Assembly: GCA_900119285.1 (NCBI GenBank)
Contig: FPIT01000008.1
Coordinates: 1-64,000, forward strand
From: Prevotellaceae bacterium HUN156
Lineage (GTDB): Bacteria; Bacteroidota; Bacteroidia; Bacteroidales; Bacteroidaceae
Direction: 5' to 3'
DNA length: 64,000 bases
Translations under genes and position numbers: made by a program
The notes under the pieces: model-generated
The model's database searches: none
The model's input: only the letters and a program-made list of their open reading frames with translations
What the model was told of the DNA's origin: nothing
Shown: in pieces, positions 1 to 9,477 of the stretch
How positions within the stretch are numbered: position 1 is the stretch's first letter
How the letters are laid out: every line of letters starts with the position of its first letter

Positions 1-1
1 A

Positions 2-21
2 TAACTCCCATTAACTCCCTT
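2..21. repeat. Two-unit decamer array (TAACTCCCAT-like)
   Basis: Two consecutive units, TAACTCCCAT and TAACTCCCTT, stand at the window edge. The same decamer family forms both arms of the inverted element at 28978-29125, so this is probably the right arm of another copy whose left part lies outside the window. Confidence 0.55.
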
Positions 22-49
22 AAAAATTAACCTATTTAATTTTATCACT

Positions 50-148
50 ATGAAAAACAAGGAATTTTGGAAGACGGTGATACATATCGTCGTAACAGTG
101 CTAACAGCATTGACAACTACACTCACTACCACGAGTTGCATGGGATAG
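50..148 (+). CDS. Smalltalk family micropeptide
   Basis: This 32-residue peptide starts with Met-Lys-Asn-Lys-Glu-Phe-Trp-Lys, continues with one hydrophobic, Thr/Val-rich segment (about residues 9-28) and ends in Thr-Ser-Cys-Met-Gly. Length, basic start, central membrane-like segment and terminal SC motif match the Bacteroidales family named 'smalltalk protein', whose function is not known to me. In related genomes it commonly sits next to an HU-like DNA-binding gene and an N-acetylmuramoyl-L-alanine amidase. No amidase follows here, and whatever precedes it lies outside the window. The gene is convergent with the atp operon and is followed by a shared hairpin. Confidence 0.75.
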   Translation: MKNKEFWKTVIHIVVTVLTALTTTLTTTSCMG

Positions 149-185
149 CGGGAGATCTCCCAACCAAGCTAACCCAAAAAGAAAT

Positions 186-210
186 GAGGTCGCCCATGAC
201 GGGTGGCCTC
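186..210. terminator. Hairpin terminator between smalltalk gene and atpG
   Basis: GAGGTCGCCC pairs with GGGTGGCCTC around the loop ATGAC. Two pairs are wobble on one strand. On the minus strand the stem is followed by ATTTCTTTTT, so it fits best as the terminator of the ATP synthase operon. It may also stop the short plus-strand transcript. Confidence 0.7.
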
Positions 211-237
211 ACTTCCTTATTGATAGGTAATTTGTAT

Positions 238-1206
238 TTAATTATTGACGCTACCGCCAACAATATCTAAGAGTTCTGAGGTGATGGCCTGCTGACGACT
301 CTTGTTGTACTGCAGGTTCAACTGGCGCAACAGCTCATCAGCATTGTCCGTAGCGGTCTGCATGGCTACCATGCGGGCTGCATGCTCTGAAGCTACGCTG
401 TCAAGCAATGCTGTATAGAGCATGAGGTGTGCCAGCTTGGGAAGCAGCTGCGACAGAATGGTATTCATATCGGGCTCTACGATGAAGTTATCGTTGAGTG
501 GTGCAGCTTCGCCATCGTTTGTCTGCTTCTTGCGACGATTCTTGCGCAGATAGTCCTGTGCCTTCTTCGTGGCAACATTTGACGAGAGGTCACGCTCGTG
601 GTCACGGTCTAACTCGGCTTCAAGGTCGATAGGCAGGAACTGCTTATTGGTGAGTATCTGCGAACCAGCACTCTTGAAGTGGTGGTAGAGCAACTCAACA
701 CGGTCTAACTCGCCTGTAGCGAACTTGCGACCTAATGCCATTGCGATATCTATGCACTCGTGAACATTGGGATGGTCGACAAGTGAGGCATAGTCGCCAT
801 GTACATCGTAGCCAAGTTTGCGTGCCTTCTCTGCAGCCTTACGACCGATGGGCCAGACTTCTACACTACCCTTCCCCAGCTCTTGCTCATAGGCTTCAAC
901 CGTGCGCTGCATCAGCTTGATAGCGTTGGCGTTAAAGCCGCCACAGAGTGACGAGTTGCTGGAGAATACCACGAGGGCCACACGCTTTACTGGGCGCTCC
1001 TGGTCGAAGATAGTCTGAGCCTCTGCCTCTGATGCGAGGAATGACTTAAGAATATGCTCAAGCATAGTCTCGTAGGGCAGCATATTCTGGATAGCCATCT
1101 GCGCATGGTGGAGCTTGGATGAAGCTACCATCTTCATAGCAGAGGTTATCTTGCGTGTGCTGTTGACTGAGGCTATACGGCCTTTAATTTCTTTCAGACT
1201 GGGCAT
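238..1206 (-). CDS. atpG: F1Fo ATP synthase gamma subunit
   Basis: The gamma subunit forms the central rotating shaft of F1 and couples proton flow through Fo to ATP synthesis in alpha/beta. The 322-residue product has the family's N-terminal coiled coil (SLKEIKGRIASV, then ITSAMKMVA) and the C-terminal helix with EHAARMVAMQTATDNA. It is slightly longer than typical gamma subunits, with a charged insert around residues 195-235 (DRDHERDLSS, RKNRRKKQ). It is the last gene of the operon. A 347-bp gap holding an inverted heptamer element separates it from atpA, so its transcript level may differ from that of the upstream genes. Confidence 0.97.
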   Translation of the reverse strand: MPSLKEIKGRIASVNSTRKITSAMKMVASSKLHHAQMAIQNMLPYETMLEHILKSFLASEAEAQTIFDQERPVKRVALVVFSSNSSLCGGFNANAIKLMQRTVEAYEQELGKGSVEVWPIGRKAAEKARKLGYDVHGDYASLVDHPNVHECIDIAMALGRKFATGELDRVELLYHHFKSAGSQILTNKQFLPIDLEAELDRDHERDLSSNVATKKAQDYLRKNRRKKQTNDGEAAPLNDNFIVEPDMNTILSQLLPKLAHLMLYTALLDSVASEHAARMVAMQTATDNADELLRQLNLQYNKSRQQAITSELLDIVGGSVNN

Positions 1207-1223
1207 GTTGTTCTTATTTTATT

Positions 1224-1554
1224 ATTGAACATTGAACATTGATCATTGAACATTAATCATTGAACATTGAACATTGAACATTGACCATTAAGGGCTGCGC
1301 AAGCAGAGCTCGTGGGAACAATGAACATTGAACAATGAACATTCTCTGACCTAAAGGTGCAGAGCGAGCAGAGCTCGTGGGATCATTGAAGGCTGCGATT
1401 AAGCGAGAGCAGAGTCAAAACGAGTTTTGAACTATGCCGAGCGTGAGCAGGCTCGATGTGAAACATCAACATTAAGTTGCGATGATAACATTAGTATAAA
1501 ATGTTAATCAATGGTGCGCAGCCAATGTTCAATGTTCAATCTTCAATGTTCAAT
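1224..1554. repeat. Intergenic element with inverted 7-bp tandem arms (atpA/atpG)
   Basis: This 331-bp stretch holds no credible gene. The left arm (1224-1286) is nine tandem heptamers of ATTGAAC type; the right arm (1527-1554) is four units of the reverse complement GTTCAAT. The arms could pair as a long hairpin in the atp mRNA. The core carries further ATTGAAC-type units near 1318-1344 and two copies of a GCAGAGCTCGTGGGA word (near 1302 and 1365). The right arm runs directly into the TGA stop codon of atpA. Confidence 0.8.
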
Positions 1555-3137
1555 CATTTATACGTTCCTGCGATATCAGCCATGACAGCCTCAATCTTCT
1601 GCGTGGTGGCATCGTCAATCTTGCCAGCGGCAAGGGTCTCGATGACCTCGGGAGCAGAAGAGCGCAGCTTGTCGAGGAATGATGTCTGGCACTCACGAAC
1701 CTTGTCAATGGGCACCTCACGCATCAAGCCATGAACACCACAGTAGAGAATAGCTACCTGCTCACCTACGGGCATGGGGCTATACTGAGGCTGAATGAGC
1801 AGCTGATTGTTCTTACGACCACGGTCGAGGGTCATGGCAGTCACAGCATCCATATCACTAGAGAACTTAGAGAAGGCCTCGAGCTCACGATACTGTGCCT
1901 GGTCAATCTTAAGGGTACCTGCCACCTTCTTCATTGACTTAATCTGTGCTGAACCACCTACACGAGATACGGAGATACCTACGTTGATGGCTGGACGGAA
2001 GCCTTGGTTGAAGAGGTCGGACTCCAAGAAGATCTGACCATCGGTGATAGAAATCACATTGGTAGGAATGTAGGCTGACACGTCACCTGCCTGTGTCTCA
2101 ATGATAGGCAGAGCGGTGAGTGAACCACCACCTTTGACATGGCCCTTCATACACTCGGGCAGGTCGTTCATCTGCTCTGCAACTTCCTGCTGTTCGTTCA
2201 TCTTGGCAGCACGCTCCAACAGACGAGAGTGCAGGTAGAACACATCACCAGGATATGCCTCACGACCAGAAGGACGGCGCAGAATCAGTGATACCTCACG
2301 ATAGGCTACTGCCTGCTTTGACAGGTCGTCATAGACCACGAGTGCGGGCAGACCACGATCGCGGAAGTACTCACCGATGGCAGCACCGGCAAATGGTGCG
2401 TAGTACTGCATAGCTGCTGGATCTGCAGCAGTAGCAGCAACGATAATAGTATAAGGCATTGCACCGTGTTCCTTCAGTGTCTGTACGAGGTTGGCAACGG
2501 TAGATGCCTTCTGACCAATGGCTACATAGATGCAATATACGGGCTTGCCTGCCTCGTAGAAGCTCTTCTGATTGATGATGGTATCAACAGCAATGGCAGT
2601 CTTACCTGTCTGGCGGTCACCAATAATCAACTCACGCTGTCCGCGACCGATAGGAATCATCGAGTCGATAGCTTTCAGACCTGTCTGCAACGGCTCCTTC
2701 ACTGGCTGACGATAGATTACACCAGGGGCCTTACGGTCTAGTGGCATCTCGAAAGCGTCAGTGAGGTCGATGTCGCCCTTACCGTCGACAGCCTGTCCGA
2801 GCGGATTGATGACACGACCGAGCATATTGTCATTGACACGGATAGAGGCAATACGCTTGGTACGCTTCACTACCATGCCTTCCTTAATGCCCGATGTAGA
2901 GCCAAGGAGCACACAACCTACGTTGTCTTCCTCCAAGTTCATCACGATAGCCATCGTGCCATTCTCGAACTCCAACAGCTCGTTGGCCTCTGCATTGCGC
3001 AGACCATAGATACGAGCCACACCATCGCTGACGGTGAGCACAGTACCTACCTCATCGAACTGTTCAGCATCAGAGATACCTTTCAGCTGTTCGAGTAGCA
3101 CCTGACTGACTTCGCTTGGTTTAATTTTATCTGACAT
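1554..3137 (-). CDS. atpA: F1Fo ATP synthase alpha subunit
   Basis: The alpha subunit forms the F1 hexamer with beta and carries the non-catalytic nucleotide sites. The 527-residue protein has a complete P-loop ([11 protein letters not shown]), the alpha-specific [14 protein letters not shown] segment and the C-terminal helical domain, and is of normal length. The stop codon TGA abuts a heptamer array downstream, and another array lies between it and atpH upstream. Co-directional with the whole atp cluster; there is no sign of its own promoter. The call is secure. Confidence 0.98.
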   Translation of the reverse strand: MSDKIKPSEVSQVLLEQLKGISDAEQFDEVGTVLTVSDGVARIYGLRNAEANELLEFENGTMAIVMNLEEDNVGCVLLGSTSGIKEGMVVKRTKRIASIRVNDNMLGRVINPLGQAVDGKGDIDLTDAFEMPLDRKAPGVIYRQPVKEPLQTGLKAIDSMIPIGRGQRELIIGDRQTGKTAIAVDTIINQKSFYEAGKPVYCIYVAIGQKASTVANLVQTLKEHGAMPYTIIVAATAADPAAMQYYAPFAGAAIGEYFRDRGLPALVVYDDLSKQAVAYREVSLILRRPSGREAYPGDVFYLHSRLLERAAKMNEQQEVAEQMNDLPECMKGHVKGGGSLTALPIIETQAGDVSAYIPTNVISITDGQIFLESDLFNQGFRPAINVGISVSRVGGSAQIKSMKKVAGTLKIDQAQYRELEAFSKFSSDMDAVTAMTLDRGRKNNQLLIQPQYSPMPVGEQVAILYCGVHGLMREVPIDKVRECQTSFLDKLRSSAPEVIETLAAGKIDDATTQKIEAVMADIAGTYK

Positions 3138-3151
3138 GTTTATTTCTTTTT

Positions 3152-3262
3152 ATTGAACATTGATGATTGAACATTGAACATTATAAGCCATTAGACTTTG
3201 AAGATTTAATTATCTTTGTTAGAGTTCCAATAATGTTCAATCTTCAATGTTCAATGTTCAAT
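3152..3262. repeat. Intergenic element with inverted 7-bp tandem arms (atpH/atpA)
   Basis: Four ATTGAAC-type units (3152-3179, one being ATTGATG) face four GTTCAAT-type units (3235-3262, one being CTTCAAT) across a 52-bp AT-rich core. This is a shorter version of the element at 1224-1554, lying between the stop of atpH and the start of atpA. A hairpin of about 28 bp could form in the polycistronic RNA. Confidence 0.8.
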
Positions 3263-3264
3263 AA

Positions 3265-3801
3265 TTATTTCTTTATTTGCTTAAGAATGTTGTTGAGCTT
3301 CGACTTGACACTGGCATCCATGCGGAAGGTGTCGTATTCGAGGATGAAGCCACCGATGATGTCGGGATTCACCTCTGTCTCAAACTCCACAGTACCTTGA
3401 GTCTTGCTCTCCACCATCTGGCGCATCTTCTGTTCAGTCTCAGGAGATACACGAGCAGCAGTGGTGAGCTTACCACGAATGACGTTCTTCTGCTTTCGGT
3501 AAAGCGTGACATACGAGTAGGCCATGAACTGTACCATGTTCTCACGGTCTTCCTTCAGCACAAGGGCAATGAAGGTCTGAGTAAGCTTGCTCAGCGAACC
3601 GCCAGCGGCAGTTTCGAGCAGAGCCTGCTTCTTGGCCTTGTCGAGCATGGGGTTGTCAATGGTCTGACGAAGCGCAGGCACATCCATATAGCTCTTGGCT
3701 AAGGTCATCATTTCCTGATAGACTTGTTCCTCGAGCTTGGCATCTGTAGCGCTCTTCAAGAGTGCCCTTGCATATCTCGTAGATATTACTCCGATATCCA
3801 T
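3265..3801 (-). CDS. atpH: F1Fo ATP synthase delta subunit
   Basis: The delta subunit (OSCP homologue) joins the F1 head to the peripheral stalk. The 178-residue product begins MDIGVISTRYARALL, the typical helical N-terminal domain, and ends with the conserved VNPDIIGGFIL segment followed by the amphipathic C-terminus, as in the family. The gap to atpF upstream is 15 bp, so translation is probably coupled. A heptamer element follows the stop codon before atpA. Confidence 0.95.
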   Translation of the reverse strand: MDIGVISTRYARALLKSATDAKLEEQVYQEMMTLAKSYMDVPALRQTIDNPMLDKAKKQALLETAAGGSLSKLTQTFIALVLKEDRENMVQFMAYSYVTLYRKQKNVIRGKLTTAARVSPETEQKMRQMVESKTQGTVEFETEVNPDIIGGFILEYDTFRMDASVKSKLNNILKQIKK

Positions 3802-3816
3802 ACGCGTATACCTTTA

Positions 3817-4329
3817 TTAATTAGCAGTGGCGCCATCCAGCATGCGGTCAATCAAATCCATCTGCGACTTATCGTCACGGAGGTTCTGACGAAGCACCTT
3901 CTCGGCGATATCAACACTAAGAGTAGCTACCTGCTGGCGAATGTCAGCAATGGCAGCCTTCTTCTCCTGTTCGATGGCAGCCTTAGCTTCATCCAACAGG
4001 CGAGCGCCCTCAGCGCGTGCCTTCTGTTGAGCCTGCTCGACAATAGCGTCGCGCGACTCGGCAGCTTCCTTCAGAATCTGAGCCTGCTTCTCGCGTGCCT
4101 CCTGCAAGATGGATTCACCTTCCTGCTGGATATTTGCCAAACGCTCCTGGGCTTCATGGGCCTTGCGCAGACTGTCGTCGATAAAGTTCTTACGCTCCTC
4201 CACCATACCAGTGATGACGGGGAATCCGAACTTGGCGAGCAGCACAAAGACCACCAAGAACGCTATCAACATCCAGAAGAATAATCCGAAGTCGGGCGTC
4301 AAGATGGCAGGCAAATTTAATGACTCCAT
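3817..4329 (-). CDS. atpF: F1Fo ATP synthase b subunit
   Basis: Subunit b is the peripheral stalk, anchored in the membrane by one N-terminal helix. I place the start at the ATG giving MESLNLPAILTPDFGLFFW (170 residues) rather than at the TTG two codons upstream. Residues about 10-32 form the membrane helix (GLFFWMLIAFLVVFVLLAKF). The rest is a long Ala/Glu/Lys/Gln-rich coiled coil typical of b. The gaps are 21 bp from atpE and 15 bp to atpH. Confidence 0.95.
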   Translation of the reverse strand: MESLNLPAILTPDFGLFFWMLIAFLVVFVLLAKFGFPVITGMVEERKNFIDDSLRKAHEAQERLANIQQEGESILQEAREKQAQILKEAAESRDAIVEQAQQKARAEGARLLDEAKAAIEQEKKAAIADIRQQVATLSVDIAEKVLRQNLRDDKSQMDLIDRMLDGATAN

Positions 4330-4350
4330 TTGCAAAAATGTTTTATTTGA

Positions 4351-4605
4351 TTAAAGGAATACACAAAGTGCACAAACAACGACAGCAAACAGAGCAACAC
4401 CCTCAACGAAAGCGGCTGTCAGAATCATGTTGGTACGAATAGTACCAGCTGCCTCTGGCTGACGTGCAATGGCATCCATTGCGTTACCACCAATACGACC
4501 GATACCCAGACCGGCACCAATTGCTGCAATACCTGCGCCGAGACCGGCACCAAACTTAGCTAAACCAGCAGCTGCAGCTGCCTGTAAGAACAAAGCTGAA
4601 ATCAT
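4351..4605 (-). CDS. atpE: F1Fo ATP synthase c subunit
   Basis: This 84-residue proteolipid builds the rotor ring. It has two hydrophobic helices joined by the polar loop ARQPEA. The ion-binding carboxylate is the Glu in AAFVEGVALF of helix 2. The residue after it is Gly rather than the Ser/Thr usual in sodium-binding c subunits, so proton coupling is the simpler reading, although only structure or biochemistry would settle it. It lies between atpB and atpF with short gaps. Confidence 0.96.
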   Translation of the reverse strand: MISALFLQAAAAAGLAKFGAGLGAGIAAIGAGLGIGRIGGNAMDAIARQPEAAGTIRTNMILTAAFVEGVALFAVVVCALCVFL

Positions 4606-4648
4606 AATTTTTAAGTTTTAAAATTGTTAATATTTAATGTTTTAATTT

Positions 4649-5713
4649 TCAATTTTCATGATGTTCTGCTGGGTGCGCAAGTCCAATGAACACGGCGCTC
4701 AACATGGTGAACACATAAGCCTGAATGAAGGCTACAAGGAACTCCAGACAGTTCATGAAGAGCATCATCACGAAACTGAGGAGCGTTAATCCTGAGCCTA
4801 AAGCTGCATTCACAGACCAACCAATGAAGATGATGGCTGTGAAGGAGAGGATAATAGCGTGACCTGCCATCATATTGGCAAACAGACGGACCATCAGCGC
4901 AAAGGGCTTGGTGAGGATTCCGAAGAGTTCGATGATAGGCATAATGGCTATAGGATAAGCCTTGAGGAATGCTGGTACATCGGGCCAGAAGATTTCCTTC
5001 CAATACTCCTTGTTACCAAAGAGGTTGATAGCCAACATGGTGCAAAGCGCAAGGAAGAAGGTAATATTGATGTTACCCGTTACGTTAGCGCCACCAGGGA
5101 ATATTGGCAACAATCCCAACAGATTGGTAATGAGGATGAAGAAGAATGCAGTCAACAGATAAGGTGCATAGGGACGATAGTGCTTCTCACCAATGGAATC
5201 GCGAATCAGGTCGTCGTTAATCGACATCACCAGCATTTCCACCATACCTACAAATCCCTTAGGCACATCTCTCGTTGCATCATGCTTCTTATACCAACGG
5301 GCACAACCCAAGAAGACTGCCAGCATGATAAAGATGACTATCCATATCTGCAGAACGCTCTTGGTAATGCTAATGTCCCAAGGACGAACACTCGTTCCGT
5401 CGGTCAGACGCTCGTAGATCTTGCCGTTCTTCTCCTCGTTAAAGTAGAAGCCCATATAGTCATGTCCTTCCTCTGCAGCCTCCTCAATGCGTGAACTGCT
5501 GAACACATGCCACTCACCTGTGGCCTCGCTCTTTACAATTACAGGCAGAGGAATGCTTATATGCTTGCCGCCGATGGTGGTGATATGCCACTCGTAGGCA
5601 TCAGAAAGGTGACCAAGCACAATCTCCTTCACGTCTATACCCTCACTCTCACTGGCAGCGACAGGGCCACTGGCAGCAAGAAGAAAAGTAAGGCATAAAA
5701 GCAAATATCTCAT
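4649..5713 (-). CDS. atpB: F1Fo ATP synthase a subunit
   Basis: Subunit a forms the half-channels against the c-ring. The 354-residue product is longer than the E. coli protein because of an N-terminal signal-like peptide (MRYLLLCLTFLLAASGPVAA) and an extra periplasmic domain of roughly 90 residues (HITTIGGKHISIPLPVI), both usual in Bacteroidota. The membrane helices follow, with the essential Arg of helix 4 in PFALMVRLFANMMAGH. It starts 6 bp after the atpI-like gene. Confidence 0.96.
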   Translation of the reverse strand: MRYLLLCLTFLLAASGPVAASESEGIDVKEIVLGHLSDAYEWHITTIGGKHISIPLPVIVKSEATGEWHVFSSSRIEEAAEEGHDYMGFYFNEEKNGKIYERLTDGTSVRPWDISITKSVLQIWIVIFIMLAVFLGCARWYKKHDATRDVPKGFVGMVEMLVMSINDDLIRDSIGEKHYRPYAPYLLTAFFFILITNLLGLLPIFPGGANVTGNINITFFLALCTMLAINLFGNKEYWKEIFWPDVPAFLKAYPIAIMPIIELFGILTKPFALMVRLFANMMAGHAIILSFTAIIFIGWSVNAALGSGLTLLSFVMMLFMNCLEFLVAFIQAYVFTMLSAVFIGLAHPAEHHEN

Positions 5714-5719
5714 ATTTCT

Positions 5720-6121
5720 TTATTTTTTTAATTTCTTCTCAATCTTTACGAAATACCAAGTATCGTAGATGAGAATCACAAAATAGTAAATCAGAAAGGT
5801 TACGACAAAGAGTCGAATGGAATCCCGATCATCAGTAAGTAGACTGTAGGCCATCACAACGACAACTGCAGCAAACATTCTGAAAGCGGAAGCTGCCATA
5901 TACAATGTCGGAATGCTGGCTGGCGATGTGGCTGATACCCACTTCCAAACAAGGCCGTAGGCTATGCAAGCCACCAGTTGGAATACTATCGAGATACAGA
6001 GCGGTGTAACCATCTGTTCCATGCCTCCATTTAAGTTGGCAAGGAGCAGAGCAAGCAGAGTAATACCTGCTATCACACAGATGCTCTGTTTCAGATATGT
6101 GTTCACAACGTCCTTAGTCAT
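5720..6121 (-). CDS. AtpI-like membrane protein of the atp operon
   Basis: A 133-residue protein with about four predicted membrane helices and a basic C-terminus (KIEKKLKK). Proteins of this size and topology between atpC and atpB are normally annotated as ATP synthase I or assembly-factor-like, involved in c-ring assembly. Sequence similarity to AtpI is weak by eye, so the call rests mainly on position and topology. Its start overlaps the end of atpC by 8 bp, and its stop is 6 bp before atpB, which implies coupled translation. Confidence 0.65.
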   Translation of the reverse strand: MTKDVVNTYLKQSICVIAGITLLALLLANLNGGMEQMVTPLCISIVFQLVACIAYGLVWKWVSATSPASIPTLYMAASAFRMFAAVVVVMAYSLLTDDRDSIRLFVVTFLIYYFVILIYDTWYFVKIEKKLKK

Positions 6122-6365
6122 TTCCGTTTAATTCTACACAGAGACTTACAATGTTTTTCTGCACTTCAACGAAGCCACCAGAAATGGCAACAGAGTGCTT
6201 ACCGTCAGCAGTAGTATATACTACCTCACCAACACCCAACGACGAGATGATAGGTGCGTGGTTGACGAGAATCTCAAACTGTCCCAGTGTTCCTGGTACC
6301 AGCACGCTCTCGACATTGCCTTCGAACTCAATCCTTTCAGGAGAAACTATCTTAAGCTGCAACAT
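6114..6365 (-). CDS. atpC: F1Fo ATP synthase epsilon subunit (short form)
   Basis: Epsilon sits at the foot of the gamma shaft. The 83-residue product contains only the N-terminal beta-sandwich domain (MLQLKIVSPERIEFEGNV, then GQFEILVNHAPIISSLGVG). The C-terminal helical hairpin, which in E. coli can lock the rotor and inhibit ATP hydrolysis, is absent. Such short epsilons are common in Bacteroidota, so this is not a truncation. It suggests that epsilon-mediated inhibition does not operate here. Confidence 0.93.
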   Translation of the reverse strand: MLQLKIVSPERIEFEGNVESVLVPGTLGQFEILVNHAPIISSLGVGEVVYTTADGKHSVAISGGFVEVQKNIVSLCVELNGND

Positions 6366-6370
6366 AAGTC

Positions 6371-6391
6371 ATTGAACATTGAACATTGAAC
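6371..6391. repeat. Three-unit heptamer array at the atpD/atpC junction
   Basis: Three perfect ATTGAAC units (read on the plus strand) fill most of the 27-bp gap between the atpD stop codon (6393-6395) and the atpC start (6365). In the sense of the operon it reads GTTCAAT, so an out-of-frame ATG recurs every 7 nt just upstream of the real atpC start. Confidence 0.85.
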
Positions 6392-6392
6392 A

Positions 6393-7940
<1,548 letters not shown>

Positions 7941-7967
7941 TTATTAGTGTTTCAGATATAGCGTCTG

Positions 7968-7975
7968 CAAAGTTA
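7968..7975 (-). promoter_or_regulatory. -7 box of the atp operon promoter
   Basis: On the minus strand the sequence is TAACTTTG, a full match to the Bacteroidota -7 consensus TAnnTTTG, followed by GC. It lies 49 bp before the atpD start, giving a leader of roughly 40 nt. Confidence 0.65.
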
Positions 7976-7997
7976 GCAAAAAATCGGCAACAAAAAA

Positions 7998-8028
7998 AAC
8001 ATTTCCAAGACTTTCTCTCGGAAATGTT
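7998..8028 (-). terminator. Terminator after nhaD
   Basis: AACATTTCC and GGAAATGTT form a perfect 9-bp stem around a 13-nt loop. On the minus strand it is followed by a run of eight T. It lies 40 bp after the nhaD stop codon and just upstream of the atp promoter. Confidence 0.8.
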
Positions 8029-8067
8029 GTTTTTTGCAGTTGAATGATGTCATAAGTAGTAAAAGGA

Positions 8068-9441
8068 CTATAATGACATGATATTTACTTCGAGCCAGAG
8101 GGCTATGTAGCCTATGATGAAACCAAGCAATACTTTGGAGGTCATGTGCTTGACATACCAGCCAAACTTAACATGTTCTGCGCGCATCAGTGCCAAGCCA
8201 CAAACACTACCTACGGAGAGCAGACAACCGCCTACCGCAGTGGTATAGGGAATGATGCTCCAATAAGCGCCATTGGTAGCCATATCTCCTACTCCATTAC
8301 TATAGAGGGAGATATTGGAGATGGCAATGGTGAACGAGTCGACAATGCTACTCAGGAAGCCAGCACAGATACCAATCAGCCAGACATCAGGCAAATAGGT
8401 GTCGAACCAAGTGGCTACATCATTCCAAATACCCGTCTCCACAACAACACCCATACCAAGCATGATACCAGTAACAAACAGTACCTGCTGAAGGACTCCA
8501 TACTGCAAGGACATAGGGATGCGGCGATGAGCCATCTGGTCAGCATTCAACAGTTTACGATTAAAGGCTTCATTGACTACCCACAACACGCTAAGTACGC
8601 AAGAGGCACCAAGGAAAGGTGCGAGTTTGGTAATGTTATGGAAAGTGGGAATGAACCACAAGCCTCCAATACCTACGATAAGCATTACCACACGCTGCCA
8701 ACGATTGAGACGAGTATCATCGCCACGATAAGGTGATGGGCTCCACGCTGTATCCAAGCGTTCTGGTAATTCACGACTAATCATATAGGTAGGCACTACC
8801 CATGCTAATAAAGCTGGAATAGCCAAGTAGGCAGAGAAGTGAGAAGCCGTAACAGAGCCTTGTCCCCATAATATCAATCCGATAGGGTCGCCTATCACAG
8901 TGAAACAACCGCCACAGTTTGCTGCCAGCACAATGGCAGAACCAACATACATTCGCTGACGAGAATTCTGCAGAATGTTATGCATGATGACGAGCATCAT
9001 AGTGGCAGTAGTCAGGTTGTCAAGATTGGCAGACAGCAGGAATGTGACAAGTGTTATACTCCACAACAAGCGCTTTGAGTTGCGAGTGCGTATCCACTCT
9101 GTGATGAAATCGAAGCAGCCGTTATTGCTAAGCAGCTCGACAATAGACATCGTAGCCAAGAGAAAGAGCACTATGGCAGCTGCCCTACCTACATAGTCTA
9201 AGAATATGTTGTCACATATAAACAACTTCACCATATCACTGGAATGTGCACTACTGCCCAACCATTCGATGTATTCTTCTGGATGCTGTGCCATCACAAA
9301 GTCGGCACCCCAGCAGACATACACCACCCAGCCTATGGTTCCTAAGAACATGGCAATGGCTGCCTTATTGACACCAGTCAAATGGCCCGTGGCTATCAAT
9401 AGATAAGCCAACAATAACATAGTTACAATAATGAGAGACAT
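8068..9441 (-). CDS. nhaD: NhaD-type Na+/H+ antiporter
   Basis: A 457-residue integral membrane protein of the ion transporter superfamily (ArsB/NhaD group), predicted to expel sodium in exchange for protons. About 12 hydrophobic segments are visible. Recognisable family blocks include LSANLDNLTTATMMLVIMHNIL, here shown only in part as SANLDNLTTATM, the AANCGGCFTVIGDPIGLILW region and SSIVDSFTIAIS, which contain the conserved polar residues inside helices. It lies 36 bp downstream of the dipeptidase gene with no clear promoter between them, so the two may be cotranscribed. It is followed by a strong terminator. Confidence 0.85.
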   Translation of the reverse strand: MSLIIVTMLLLAYLLIATGHLTGVNKAAIAMFLGTIGWVVYVCWGADFVMAQHPEEYIEWLGSSAHSSDMVKLFICDNIFLDYVGRAAAIVLFLLATMSIVELLSNNGCFDFITEWIRTRNSKRLLWSITLVTFLLSANLDNLTTATMMLVIMHNILQNSRQRMYVGSAIVLAANCGGCFTVIGDPIGLILWGQGSVTASHFSAYLAIPALLAWVVPTYMISRELPERLDTAWSPSPYRGDDTRLNRWQRVVMLIVGIGGLWFIPTFHNITKLAPFLGASCVLSVLWVVNEAFNRKLLNADQMAHRRIPMSLQYGVLQQVLFVTGIMLGMGVVVETGIWNDVATWFDTYLPDVWLIGICAGFLSSIVDSFTIAISNISLYSNGVGDMATNGAYWSIIPYTTAVGGCLLSVGSVCGLALMRAEHVKFGWYVKHMTSKVLLGFIIGYIALWLEVNIMSL

Positions 9442-9477
9442 AGTGATGACTATTTGCGATTTGACAAAATGATTTTT

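Noticed and set aside
1224..1554. CRISPR array
   Set aside because: Units are 7 bp with no spacers, and no cas genes are in the window.
6114..6365. Truncated atpC
   Set aside because: Short epsilon subunits without the C-terminal hairpin are normal in Bacteroidota, and the operon structure around it is intact.
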